NCBI GenBank assembly: GCA_009777365.1
Contig: WRLZ01000003.1
Coordinates: 1-15,872, forward strand
Source: Candidatus Saccharimonadota bacterium
GTDB taxonomy: Bacteria > Patescibacteriota > Saccharimonadia > Saccharimonadales > Saccharimonadaceae
Length of the DNA: 15,872 bases
Direction: 5' to 3'
The translations under genes were made by a program, and so were the position numbers. Positions 1 to 6,862 of this stretch are shown here, piece by piece; the first letter of the stretch is position 1; each line of letters begins with the position of its first letter. A model generated the notes under the pieces. The model was not told the origin of the DNA, searched no databases, and saw only the letters and a program-made list of their open reading frames with translations.

Positions 1-42
1 GAATCCGAAATGGTTAGCTCGGCAGAGATTGGAAGAAGATAG
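1..42 (+). CDS. C-terminal end of a second serine recombinase copy (partial)
   Basis: The first 42 bases encode the last 13 residues of a large serine recombinase, ESEMVSSAEIGRR, then TAG. They are identical to the end of the complete recombinase read on the minus strand at 4522-6336. The rest of this copy lies left of the window. It is the coding part of the exact 111-bp inverted repeat. It either marks a second, oppositely oriented copy of the mobile element or, if the window starts at a contig edge, a repeat overlap made by the assembler. Confidence 0.7.
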   Translation, partial: ESEMVSSAEIGRR

Positions 43-111
43 CCCAAACAAGGCTATTCCAAGCCTTTTAATCCCTGCCCAAAAAACTGTTTTATGGGTA
101 GTGAGCCATGG
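1..111. repeat. Inverted repeat, copy 1 (mobile-element end)
   Basis: Positions 1-111 are the exact reverse complement of 4453-4563 (1 pairs with 4563, 111 with 4453). Identity stops right after the CATGG core, where this copy continues with CTTGGCTCCC and the other with GCCATTTCGG. The divergence point coincides with the inferred integration core, so the two copies are the same element end in two chromosomal contexts. The repeat may extend leftward beyond the window. Confidence 0.9.
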
Positions 112-161
112 CTTGGCTCCCAACGAAAGCTGTTGGGAAAATTATTTATTGTGCTTGTGCT

Positions 162-189
162 TTGTTGTGGTGGGGAAATGTGGTATAAT
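162..189 (+). promoter_or_regulatory. Extended -10 promoter of the 199-681 gene
   Basis: TATAAT lies at 184-189, preceded by TGg (extended -10). A weak -35 (TTGTTG, 162-167) sits 16 bp upstream. Transcription would start near 196, two or three bases before the ATG at 199, giving a leaderless or nearly leaderless mRNA. The promoter lies in the chromosomal flank, 50-80 bp from the element end. Confidence 0.6.
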
Positions 190-198
190 GAGGTTACT

Positions 199-681
199 AT
201 GGCGGATGAGGCGAAGTTTGAGAGAATGTTGCTTACGCAGTTTAATTATCGCGGGCAGGTGGAGAAGATTTTGTTGGCGAATGCCTATGTGGGGTCTATG
301 GCAAGTGCGACGGTGTTTATTGATGCCAAGGGGAATTTGATGACGTTTATTGCGTCCAAGACGCGGCTTAAACTGACGGAAGTGCAGAAAATTATCAATA
401 GGATGGGGATGAAGGCGAAGCTTTATTTGCCGCCGATGGGGGATACGACTTATTTTAACGCGATTGCGAGGGAGAAGTTTGAGACGACTTTCCCGGGGAA
501 AAGGATTACGCACCCGGATGATTTGGCGTATTATCGGACGCTAGTGCCTTATAATCCGGCGCTTGTGGTGATTAGTGAGGTGAAGGGTGGGGTGATAAAT
601 GTGTTTGATTCGGAAGCGGCGAATGGGTGGAGGCCGGCGGTGAATGTGAATTTCAAGGCTGAGGACGCGGCCTCTTCTTAG
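199..681 (+). CDS. Conserved-looking hypothetical protein, 160 aa
   Basis: I do not recognise a named family. The protein (MADEAKFERMLL... to ...KAEDAASS) is soluble, with no signal peptide or membrane segment. It has an alternating alpha/beta character (hydrophobic stretches SMASATVFIDAKGNLMTFIAS and NPALVVISEVKGGVINVFD) and a basic middle part rich in K and R. An upstream in-frame ATG at 94 would place the start inside the mobile-element end. The ATG at 199 is preferred because an extended -10 promoter ends 9 bp before it and the residues between 94 and 199 look non-coding. A GAGG at 190-193 could act as a ribosome site only for a transcript started farther upstream. The gene converges on the nuclease gene with an 11-bp gap and no visible terminator. 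Function unknown. Confidence 0.75.
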   Translation: MADEAKFERMLLTQFNYRGQVEKILLANAYVGSMASATVFIDAKGNLMTFIASKTRLKLTEVQKIINRMGMKAKLYLPPMGDTTYFNAIAREKFETTFPGKRITHPDDLAYYRTLVPYNPALVVISEVKGGVINVFDSEAANGWRPAVNVNFKAEDAASS

Positions 682-692
682 GAAGCATGAGA

Positions 693-1451
693 TTATTCCA
701 ATAGGATTGGTTCGTTGGGGCAGGTTTCTAGGACGCGGCGCATGGCGTCGGTTTCGGCCTGGGTGTTCCAAAGGCTGTATCGTATTTTGACGCTGATCAT
801 GCGTGCGACGAATTGGCAACGGAATGATTTTAGGGGTGGGAGCCAAGAGGCGGCGTCGCTGTCGCCTTTTTGTTGGTTGGCGGGGCCGTCGACGGCGAGG
901 AGGTTAAGGGGGTCGTTGGAAAATTCAATGCGCCGCTCGCGAGTCCAGCCCTGGGCGCCTTTTTGCCAGGCGTCGGAAAGCGCGATGACGTGATCGATTT
1001 GCACGGCGGAAGCGTTGGCGGAGCGATCAAATTCGATGACTTTTCCAGTGTAGGGGCAAGTTAGGGTGCCGGTTGCGATGACGCAGGAGTCACGCATTTC
1101 GATGTTGGTGAGGTCGCGGAAGAGGATGACGTTGCGAACGTCGCAGCCGCCCAATTGGCCCCAGCCGCTTCCAAACTCGGAGCGGGAGTAGCCGGTTCTG
1201 GGGGCGCGGCCTTTGATTTCGATTTCGTCGAGTTTGTCGATGGCGCGTGGGGTATTTGGGTCGATGGGGGTTTGGTTTGCGGGAGTTTCGTCTTGCTCGG
1301 CGTGGGCTTCTGGGGTTTCGTTAGTGTGAGACGCTTGTGGGATGTTGGCGAAGATTAGGCTGGCGACTCCAAGGAGAAGTGCGAAAAAGGCAACAGCGCG
1401 GCGGTTTTTTGGGTTGACTCTTTTGGGGCGGGTGGTTGATAAGGAAGGCAT
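693..1451 (-). CDS. Secreted or membrane-anchored HNH nuclease (DUF1524/GmrSD C-terminal type)
   Basis: The 252-aa protein starts with a basic segment followed by one hydrophobic helix (about residues 19-37, AVAFFALLLGVASLIFANI), a signal peptide or anchor. A low-complexity acidic/proline linker (40-80) leads to the nuclease domain (about 85-250). The domain holds the HNH-like core D153-H154-V in QIDHVIALSDAWQKGA, then NDPLNLLAVDGPANQQKGD (179-197) and SWLPP (202-206), the pattern of the DUF1524 family. Five cysteines (103, 123, 132, 212, 244) fit disulfide bonds outside the cell. Likely role: extracellular degradation of DNA, for a nucleotide-scavenging or competitive lifestyle (inference). 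The start lies 2 bp downstream of the stop of the oxidoreductase gene with no clear Shine-Dalgarno site, so translation is probably coupled. Confidence 0.85.
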   Translation of the reverse strand: MPSLSTTRPKRVNPKNRRAVAFFALLLGVASLIFANIPQASHTNETPEAHAEQDETPANQTPIDPNTPRAIDKLDEIEIKGRAPRTGYSRSEFGSGWGQLGGCDVRNVILFRDLTNIEMRDSCVIATGTLTCPYTGKVIEFDRSANASAVQIDHVIALSDAWQKGAQGWTRERRIEFSNDPLNLLAVDGPANQQKGDSDAASWLPPLKSFRCQFVARMISVKIRYSLWNTQAETDAMRRVLETCPNEPILLE

Positions 1452-1453
1452 GA

Positions 1454-2881
1454 TTATAATAATTTGCTGGTTATGTTGGGGATGAGGTCGGAATAGTTGA
1501 GGAAGGAGGTTTGGAGAGAGGCGAGGCTGGCGAGGGGGAGGTCGTTTTGGAGGGCGAGGGAGATCGGGGTCATGAGCTGGTCGGCGTGGGGGGCGACGAT
1601 GCAGGCGCCGAGGAGTTTTTTACCTCTGTCTGTGATGATCTTGATGAAGCCTTCGGCGCCGTCGATTGCGAAAGCGGAGGATTGGTTGAGTAAAATAACG
1701 GCTTTTTTAATGGGGACGTCTTGGCGGATGGCTTCGTTTTCGGTCATGCCGACGGTGGCGATCATTGGGGGGGTGCGGGTGATGCGGGGGAGGCCGGTAT
1801 AGTTGGCGGAAGTTTTCTTGCGGCCGTTTGGCGAGGTCTTGGGGAAGGCGTTGCTGGCGGCGATTTGGCCTTGGAGAACGGCTTTTTGCGGGGAGCTGTC
1901 GCTACGCACACAATAACCGGTCGCGGAGTTTTGGGGAGCGAAGCCGTCGTTTTCGGGGCTGATGCAATCGCCAGCCGCGAAGATGTGTTTGCGGTTGGTT
2001 TGCAGGGTTGGCGTGACGGCGATGCCGTTGTCATCAAAATGAATACCGGCGGCTTTGAGGTTGAGGACGGAAATATTGGAGGAGCGGCCGGTGGCGAGGA
2101 CGATTGCTTCGAAGCGCTCGGTGGTTTCGTTGCCGCCTGTGAGGAGCATGGCTTTGCTACTGATTTTATCATTGGCGATGGCTTCGACACGTGTGCCGAG
2201 GAGGAGGCGGATGTTTAGTCTGCGGGTGAAATAATTCTTGAAGAAAGTGCCAACTTCGTCGTCTTCGCGTGGGAGGAGATTTGGGCCTAGCTCGGCGATG
2301 GTTACTTTTGAGCCAAGGCTGGCCATGTAGCCTGCGAGTTCGGTGCCGGTTGCGCCGCCGCCGACGATGAGGACGGATTTTGGTAGCTTTGGGAGATTGA
2401 GAACGTCGGAGGGGGTGAGGAATGGGGTTTTGTCGACGCCTTGGATGTCGGGTAGAGAGATTTCGGAGCCTGTGGCGATGAGGATTTTTTTAGCGAAAAT
2501 TTGCCTGGAGCCGATTTTGAGGACGTGGCTGTCGATGAATGTGCCGAAGCCTTTGATAATTTCGATGCCAGCGTGTTTGTAGTCATTGCTGACGGCTGAA
2601 GCGATAGTTCTCCTGAGGCCGTTTTTCCACTTTTGCATGACGGGATAGTTTAGGCTTAGGGTGGCGCTATTTAGGCCCATGGCGACTTGGCTTTTGGCCT
2701 TGACAAAGGCGCGGCTGGCGTAGAAAACGGCTTCGCTGGGCAAGTCGGAAAACCAGACGGCGTCGCCGCCGATGGCTGTAGCTTCGATTACGGCAACAGA
2801 ATAGCCGGCGCTTGCTACTTGCAATGCTGCTGCTGAGCCTGCTGTCCCGCCACCTATAACTGCGAAGTCGAATTCTTCCAT
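1454..2881 (-). CDS. FAD/NAD(P) oxidoreductase of the disulfide-reductase fold, lacking redox cysteines
   Basis: The 475-aa protein has the full layout of the pyridine nucleotide-disulfide oxidoreductase family: an FAD-binding GGGTAG (10-15) with E33 at the end of the second strand, ATGS (136-139), an NAD(P)-binding GGGATG (174-179), a second ATGR (263-266), AAGDC (302-306) and a C-terminal dimerisation domain (about 350-475). The active-site motif GGTCxxxGCxPSK is replaced by GGDAVWFSDLPSE (38-50): both cysteines and the lysine are missing. The C-terminal HPTxxE catalytic pair is also absent (LQTSFLNYSD instead). It therefore cannot be a dihydrolipoamide, glutathione or mercuric reductase. 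A flavin-dependent NAD(P)H dehydrogenase acting on a quinone or another acceptor is the likelier role, as known for Cys-less members such as mycobacterial LpdA. A GGAGAG ribosome site lies 4 bp before the ATG. First gene of an operon with the nuclease. Confidence 0.85.
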   Translation of the reverse strand: MEEFDFAVIGGGTAGSAAALQVASAGYSVAVIEATAIGGDAVWFSDLPSEAVFYASRAFVKAKSQVAMGLNSATLSLNYPVMQKWKNGLRRTIASAVSNDYKHAGIEIIKGFGTFIDSHVLKIGSRQIFAKKILIATGSEISLPDIQGVDKTPFLTPSDVLNLPKLPKSVLIVGGGATGTELAGYMASLGSKVTIAELGPNLLPREDDEVGTFFKNYFTRRLNIRLLLGTRVEAIANDKISSKAMLLTGGNETTERFEAIVLATGRSSNISVLNLKAAGIHFDDNGIAVTPTLQTNRKHIFAAGDCISPENDGFAPQNSATGYCVRSDSSPQKAVLQGQIAASNAFPKTSPNGRKKTSANYTGLPRITRTPPMIATVGMTENEAIRQDVPIKKAVILLNQSSAFAIDGAEGFIKIITDRGKKLLGACIVAPHADQLMTPISLALQNDLPLASLASLQTSFLNYSDLIPNITSKLL

Positions 2882-3168
2882 TTAACTCTCCATATGTTTA
2901 TATTAAGTATATATGAGCGGAGAGAATAAAGCAAATATTCCCCATTATACAGATTATATCACACTTTGTCAAATTTGTCAAGGAAAAATGGGGATTTTGG
3001 GGTGGGTTTTGGGGGAAATTATTGTGGGTAACAGTAGTGGGATGGTTTGGGTGGAATTGGGGGATTTTACGGATGGGAAGTGGTTTTGGGGAAATTTGAG
3101 AGAAAAGGGGCAGAATTGCTTGGGTTTGGGGTAAGATTAATGGAAATAACAGATGGAGGGGGTTTTTC
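2882..3168. other. G-rich intergenic region between divergent operons
   Basis: No credible gene is seen here. The plus strand is unusually rich in G runs separated by T or A runs, including a G-quadruplex pattern at 2990-3015 (runs of 4, 4, 3 and 5 G with loops ATTTT, T and TTTT). A 73-aa ORF (2913-3134, plus) covers it but is only G/W/N-rich translation of this tract and has no ribosome site. The region holds the leftward promoter at its left edge; the rightward secE promoter follows at its right edge. Confidence 0.6.
2906..2934 (-). promoter_or_regulatory. Promoter of the oxidoreductase-nuclease operon
   Basis: On the minus strand a -35 TTGCTT (2929-2934) and a -10 TATACT (2906-2911) are separated by 17 bp. 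Transcription would begin near 2899, leaving about 18 nt of leader that contains the GGAGAG site before the ATG at 2881. Confidence 0.5.
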
Positions 3169-3197
3169 TTGATTTTTAATATAATGTATGGTATACT
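3169..3197 (+). promoter_or_regulatory. Promoter of secE-nusG
   Basis: A -35 TTGATT (3169-3174) and an extended -10 TGgTATACT (-10 at 3192-3197) are 17 bp apart. The predicted start near 3204 gives a leader of about 45 nt that ends in AGGGGG ahead of the secE ATG. Confidence 0.65.
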
Positions 3198-3249
3198 TGA
3201 CATGAAGACCTATCAAGATATGATAGGATTTTTTAATGTAAGGGGGAAA

Positions 3250-3504
3250 ATGTCGAAGAATGATAAGCCGAGGAAAGTGGGCAAAAAGTCAGACAAAACC
3301 GAAAAGGTTAGTAAAAATCCGTTTAAGATGCTACTTGCTTATGTGAAGAATTCGTTTCGTGAGATAAAGCAGTCGAAGTTTCCGAATGCGAAGGCGACGA
3401 GGAAGATGCTTTTTAGCGTGCTTGTGTATGTTGCGATAATTATACTCTTGATTTGGGGTTTGGATATTTTCTTTAGTTGGGTGTTTAGGGTAATTTTGGG
3501 ATAG
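3250..3504 (+). CDS. secE: Preprotein translocase subunit SecE
   Basis: This 84-aa protein is a single-helix SecE, the small clamp subunit of the SecYEG translocon. A basic, disordered N-terminus (1-27) is followed by the amphipathic segment AYVKNSFREIKQSKFPNAKATRKM (30-53), which carries the W/F-P pattern typical of SecE. One transmembrane helix (about 56-78, SVLVYVAIIILLIWGLDIFFSWV) ends the protein. The ORF opens upstream at a TTG at 3169, but that overlaps the promoter. The ATG at 3250 has AGGGGG 4 bp upstream and begins the SecE-like sequence. nusG follows after 12 bp with its own strong ribosome site, the usual secE-nusG order. Confidence 0.93.
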   Translation: MSKNDKPRKVGKKSDKTEKVSKNPFKMLLAYVKNSFREIKQSKFPNAKATRKMLFSVLVYVAIIILLIWGLDIFFSWVFRVILG

Positions 3505-3516
3505 AAGGAGAGAAAT

Positions 3517-4164
3517 ATGAGTAAGAAATTTGAAGAAGAAGAGAAGACTGAGAGGTTTTTGGATGTGGATGGGGCGCCTGAAGTGAAGGCTAAGAAGCCG
3601 GAGAAGGCTGATCGACAGGTGGTGAGTCGGTATGATACTGAGCGGGCTTGGTATGCTATTAACACGTATAGTGGCCACGAGGATAAGGTGGCGGATGCGA
3701 TTCGACAGAAGGCGCAGAGTACGGACATGGGTGAGTATATTTTTGATGCGCTTGTGCCGAAGGAGAAGCAGATTGGGGTTAAGGGTGGGAAGCGTAGGGG
3801 GGAGGAGCGCAAGATTTTCCAGGGGTACGTGCTTGTTGACATGAAATTGACAGATGAGTCGTGGTACGTTGTGCGGAATACGCAGGGCGTGAGCGGATTT
3901 GTGGGGATTGATGGGAAGCCGACGCCGCTCTCGAATGCGGAAGTTGCGAAGATTAAGAAGCGAATGGGTGTTGAGGATCCGAGGTATGATATTAACTATT
4001 CTGTGGGCGAGATTGTCAAGGTTGTTGATGGGCCGTTCAAGGGATTTGAGGGTTCGATTTCGGCGATTGATGCGGAGAAGGGTCGGCTTAATATGTTGGT
4101 GTTTATGTTTGGGCAGGAGATGCCGATTGAGCTGGATGCGCTTCAGGTGAAGAAGATTGACTAA
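3517..4164 (+). CDS. nusG: Transcription elongation/antitermination factor NusG
   Basis: The 215-aa protein has the NGN domain (about 43-150: AWYAINTYSGHEDKVADAI, IFQGYVLVDM, GFVGIDGKPTPLS) and a C-terminal KOW domain (about 160-215: SVGEIVKVVDGPFKGFEG, ELDALQVKKI). It binds RNA polymerase and links transcription to ribosomes or Rho. An N-terminal extension of about 40 charged residues (EEEEK and KAKKPEKADR) is longer than in E. coli NusG (181 aa). GAAGGAGAG lies just before the ATG. The genes that usually follow nusG (rplK, rplA) are absent: a strong terminator, then FGE-like debris and the mobile element come next, so synteny is broken here. Confidence 0.95.
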   Translation: MSKKFEEEEKTERFLDVDGAPEVKAKKPEKADRQVVSRYDTERAWYAINTYSGHEDKVADAIRQKAQSTDMGEYIFDALVPKEKQIGVKGGKRRGEERKIFQGYVLVDMKLTDESWYVVRNTQGVSGFVGIDGKPTPLSNAEVAKIKKRMGVEDPRYDINYSVGEIVKVVDGPFKGFEGSISAIDAEKGRLNMLVFMFGQEMPIELDALQVKKID

Positions 4165-4214
4165 ACTCCTAACTTTTCTTTTAGAAAGAAAAGTTAATAA
4201 AAGAAACAGGTTAA

Positions 4215-4256
4215 GCCCTGGAACTGGAAGTGAATCCCAGTTCCAGGGCGTTTATA
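4215..4256 (+). terminator. Rho-independent terminator of secE-nusG
   Basis: A perfect 13-bp stem, GCCCTGGAACTGG (4215-4227) with its complement at 4237-4249, has a 9-nt loop and is followed by GTTTATAATTATT. It lies 50 bp after the nusG stop. A weaker AT-rich hairpin (AACTTTTCTTT / AAAGAAAAGTT, 4170-4194) lies between them. Confidence 0.85.
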
Positions 4257-4315
4257 ATTATTGTGAATTTTCCCACGCATGCGCCGCAGGGGGCCACGGC
4301 TTTAGCCGTGGGGGT

Positions 4316-4452
4316 CCACGAAAACCGATGTGTGCGTGCACGCCGCCGTGTGTGGCACTGAGGGATTCGACACCTGGGGCAGTGGTATCGACCATAGCTG
4401 ACACGCCGCCACGCATGAACCAGCGGCCAACGGTGTCATTGACCGAAATGGC
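4316..4452 (-). pseudogene. C-terminal remnant of an FGE-like (C-type-lectin-fold) protein, distal part
   Basis: Read on the minus strand this encodes AISVNDTVGRWFMRGG, then GVES, HGGVHAH and IGFRG, the W-x2-RGG ... GVE ... GG ... IGFR pattern of the C-terminus of formylglycine-generating-enzyme-like/SUMF1 surface proteins. There is no start codon or proper end: after IGFRG it runs into a small hairpin (CCACGGC tttA GCCGTGG, 4294-4311). The matching upstream part lies on the other side of the mobile element at 8291-8315. Joined through the CATGG core, the two parts form one reading frame, ...KSSEWSGAW-AISVND... The remnant is homologous to 9668-9843. Such folds are common variable proteins of diversity-generating retroelements, but no reverse transcriptase is in view. 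Confidence 0.6.
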
Positions 4453-4563
4453 CCATGGCTCACTACCCATAAAACAGTTTTTTGGGCAGGGATTAAAAGG
4501 CTTGGAATAGCCTTGTTTGGGCTATCTTCTTCCAATCTCTGCCGAGCTAACCATTTCGGATTC
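4453..4563. repeat. Inverted repeat, copy 2 (recombinase-proximal element end)
   Basis: This is the exact reverse complement of 1-111. It contains the last 14 codons (stop included) of the recombinase gene, about 69 bp of non-coding end and the terminal repeat with the CATGG core. Confidence 0.9.
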
Positions 4564-6276
4564 TAATATATCCAGCTTTCCTATAGCCCCTATAAGGCTA
4601 AAGTGGACTGTTATCTCTTGAATCCGTTTGCCCGTGCTTTTGTCGGGCGCGTGGACTTCTATCTGCTCAATCAGCTCATTGAGAATTGTGGGCGTTAGAT
4701 TCGTAACATTGGTCTGCCTGCGAATAATCCGTACAAACTGCTCCACGCCCACGGACTTCTGCTCGGTTTCCTCAATTTGCTCTCTAAGGCTTTTGGCACT
4801 GGCTTCCAGCTCTTTCTGCTCACGTTCGTAACCCTCGGATAGTTTGTTAAACCGCTCATGGGAGAGCCTGCCGTCAACATTATCCTCAAAAAGACGCTGA
4901 ATGTATCGGTCTAGCTCCACGATGCGGCTCTCTATCTTGGCAAGGTTGCTCTTGTCGGCAATGAGTGCTTTACGGCTCTTAGCCTCCGCTCCCTGCATAA
5001 TGTGAGCAACAAAGGCTTTCTCATGCTGGGTGGCAAAATCTTTGACACGCTCCAAGTATTCGGATACCATTTGCTCAAGCGTAACAGAGCGGATATAGTG
5101 CGAATGGCTACAGGTTGCTTTCTTGCTACGAAAGCCAGAGCATACGTAAGCATCTTGTTCTTGTGTCTGATTAGCTCCCGATGTAAAGTAATGCCTACTG
5201 CCGCACTCTTCGCAGAAAACAATTCCCGCAAACAGTCCGACTCTTCCGCTGTTGGTACGTCTACGTCTGCCCTCTCGGAGTGTCTGCACTCGGTCAAAGG
5301 TTTCTTGGTCAATTATGGCGGGGTGGGTGTCCTCGAACACGACTTGGCTTTCAAGAGGATTATGCATGGTGGTCTTGTTTCTGAAAGACTTTGAGTAGGT
5401 TTTGAAGTTGACGGTGTGTCCTAGATACTCACGCCGAGCCAGTATGTTTTTTACGGTCGCTCCCTCCCAATCGTAGGGAATGGTTGGGAGTTTCTGTGGT
5501 ATACTAATACCCATATTAGCAAAATGGTGTGAGGGTGTTAGAATCTGTTCGTCTTTCAGTCTATTGGCAATGTGCGTTACGCCAAGTCCCGCAAGGCACA
5601 AGCGAAAGATTTTCCTCACCACTTCGGCGGCTACTTCGTCAATTACTAACTTCTTCTTGTCGCTTGGGTCTTTCATGTAACCATATGGAGCGAAAGAAGA
5701 TAACCTCTCTCCCGCCATACCCTTAGCCCGAAATACTGCTCTAACCTTTTTACTGGTATCACGAGCATAGTATTCGTTGAATAGACTGCGAATCGGAGCC
5801 ATGTCGTTCTCGCCTTTTGATGAATCAATGTTGTCGTTAATGGCAACAAATCTCACGTCAAGGTCGGGGAACATTATCTCGTGGTAGTAGTCTACCTTGA
5901 GACGGTCTCTTCCAAAGCGCGACAAGTCTTTCACAACAAAGCTCTTGACTCGTCCTGCTTCCACCAGGCCTAATGCCGCTTGCACGTCTGGTCTGTCGAA
6001 TGTTGTGCCGCTTATTCCGTCATCAACGAAGAAAACAGGATTAGGTAGGCGGTTGTCGTAGGCGAACTTGGCGAGGATTAGCTTCTGGTTCAAAATACTG
6101 TCAGAATCGTCCTCCTTGGTCTTGTCTTTACTCCTTTGCTTGTCGTCCTTAGACAGCCTAGCGTAGAGTACGGTTATGAAGTCGGGCAGGACAAGTGTTG
6201 CGGTATAGTCCGGTATTGAATTGTAAGGTGCTACAAGTCCAGCGTAAGGTGCTGGCTCCCTTTTGGGTTCTCTCAT
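4522..6276 (-). CDS. Large serine recombinase (TnpX/TndX-like)
   Basis: The enzyme cuts and joins the element ends and target through a serine-DNA intermediate. Numbering from the upstream ATG at 6336 (604 aa): the catalytic domain has YARLSKDD (serine 62), DDGISGTTFDRP (105-116) and DLSRFGRD (137-144); a recombinase domain follows (about 215-350); a zinc ribbon uses CEEC (375-378) with C399 and C409; a coiled coil spans about 420-520; and the end (about 540-604, IEQIEVHAPDKS, ITVHFSLIG) matches the DUF4368 tail of Firmicutes transposases. The start at 6276 (MREPKREP) is preferred: a promoter with -10 TATAAT lies at 6322-6327, so the first ATG would be upstream of the transcript start, and AAAGG sits 8 bp before 6276. 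That gives 584 aa. The stop lies about 70 bp from the element end. It has the same 3' end as the partial copy at 1-42. Confidence 0.92.
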   Translation of the reverse strand: MREPKREPAPYAGLVAPYNSIPDYTATLVLPDFITVLYARLSKDDKQRSKDKTKEDDSDSILNQKLILAKFAYDNRLPNPVFFVDDGISGTTFDRPDVQAALGLVEAGRVKSFVVKDLSRFGRDRLKVDYYHEIMFPDLDVRFVAINDNIDSSKGENDMAPIRSLFNEYYARDTSKKVRAVFRAKGMAGERLSSFAPYGYMKDPSDKKKLVIDEVAAEVVRKIFRLCLAGLGVTHIANRLKDEQILTPSHHFANMGISIPQKLPTIPYDWEGATVKNILARREYLGHTVNFKTYSKSFRNKTTMHNPLESQVVFEDTHPAIIDQETFDRVQTLREGRRRRTNSGRVGLFAGIVFCEECGSRHYFTSGANQTQEQDAYVCSGFRSKKATCSHSHYIRSVTLEQMVSEYLERVKDFATQHEKAFVAHIMQGAEAKSRKALIADKSNLAKIESRIVELDRYIQRLFEDNVDGRLSHERFNKLSEGYEREQKELEASAKSLREQIEETEQKSVGVEQFVRIIRRQTNVTNLTPTILNELIEQIEVHAPDKSTGKRIQEITVHFSLIGAIGKLDILESEMVSSAEIGRR

Positions 6277-6321
6277 AAAGAAATTCCTTTCTTTAAGAGA
6301 AACCTCCTCCTTGTGCGTTCC

Positions 6322-6350
6322 ATTATACCGCATCATGGCTAAATCTCCAA
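6322..6350 (-). promoter_or_regulatory. Promoter of the recombinase gene
   Basis: On the minus strand a -35 TTGGAG (6345-6350) and a -10 TATAAT (6322-6327) are separated by 17 bp. They overlap the end of the tnpW-like gene and the first codons of the longest recombinase ORF, which supports translation from the internal ATG at 6276. Between the start site and that ATG is AGGAGGAG, and the second ribosome site lies in the loop of a weak AAAGAAA/TTTCTTT hairpin. Confidence 0.55.
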
Positions 6351-6626
6351 GTCTTTACTGGTTTCGTCATTATTCTCAATTAGTCTAAGTAGTTTATCTA
6401 CCATTCCCTCGCTTGCGCCTTGCTTGAATTTGGCGGTCAGTATGTATGTGGTATTGCCAATCTTCCGCATAATGGTTTCATCTTCCGTGAATGGAGCGGG
6501 GGCGTGAACCTTTGCAGGTGGCATAGGCACAGTTATTGATTTGATGTGGGAAGAATCCCCAACCCTATCCTTCACCAACGCGCCCACGTCGGGCGGTCTT
6601 GTATTTGTGATATAGTTATTGTTCAT
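6339..6626 (-). CDS. TnpW-like transposon-encoded protein
   Basis: This 95-aa protein ends in a domain (about 50-90) with MRKIGNTTYILTAKF, then MVDKLLRLIENN, which matches the TnpW family of small proteins in Tn4451-type and other Firmicutes conjugative or mobilizable elements. Their function is not established. The N-terminal half (NTRPPDVGALVKDRVGDS) is proline-rich and probably flexible. A GAGAGGA ribosome site lies about 10 bp before the ATG. Its stop precedes the longest recombinase ORF by 2 bp, so the two genes form a unit, though the recombinase also seems to have its own promoter. Together with the recombinase it identifies the element type. Confidence 0.7.
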   Translation of the reverse strand: MNNNYITNTRPPDVGALVKDRVGDSSHIKSITVPMPPAKVHAPAPFTEDETIMRKIGNTTYILTAKFKQGASEGMVDKLLRLIENNDETSKDLEI

Positions 6627-6694
6627 AGTATTAGTTTCCTCTCGTCATTACATAAGTAATCTCTCCTTAAAGTTTATTTGGTGTACGGATTGTC

Positions 6695-6862
6695 CTAGAA
6701 CGGCAAGTCCGTAATTATTCGTGTGAGGATACGCCGAATAGGCGTATCAGTCATTTCCCTTAATGGCAAAACGTCGGCGTGTTCACAGAATTGTTGGCAA
6801 TGTGAATAGTCCTCCGAAAAGACAAGCGATTCGGTCGGAAGATTTGACTTGTATTTTGTTAT
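6695..6862 (-). CDS. Possible 55-aa protein with a non-standard start
   Basis: An open frame after a TGA runs to TAG at 6695. It gives a protein-like sequence (ITKYKSNLPTESLVF, SHCQQFCEHADVLPL, MTDTPIRRILTRI). No ATG, GTG or TTG is near the front. The first codon consistent with coupling is ATA at 6862, overlapping the TAA of the preceding small ORF in an ATAA arrangement. A shorter 19-codon product could start at the internal ATG (at 6754, after AAGGGA). It is downstream of the 35-aa ORF and upstream of tnpW. A perfect hairpin (GATACGCC/GGCGTATC, 6728-6748) lies within it. Not recognised; weakly supported. Confidence 0.3.
   Translation of the reverse strand: MTKYKSNLPTESLVFSEDYSHCQQFCEHADVLPLREMTDTPIRRILTRIITDLPF

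Noticed and set aside
1-111. Left repeat as the circular (attP) junction of the element
   Set aside because: After CATGG an attP would continue CTCACTACAG; the sequence reads CTTGGCTCCC, a chromosomal flank.
29-340. ORF of 103 aa on plus and a similar one at 4302-4535 on minus sharing the same first ~28 residues
   Set aside because: The identity is due to the 111-bp inverted repeat. Both overlap the recombinase end in another frame and diverge at the repeat boundary.
2913-3134. 73-aa ORF in the secE upstream region
   Set aside because: Low-complexity G/T-rich tract, no ribosome site, overlaps the leftward promoter region.
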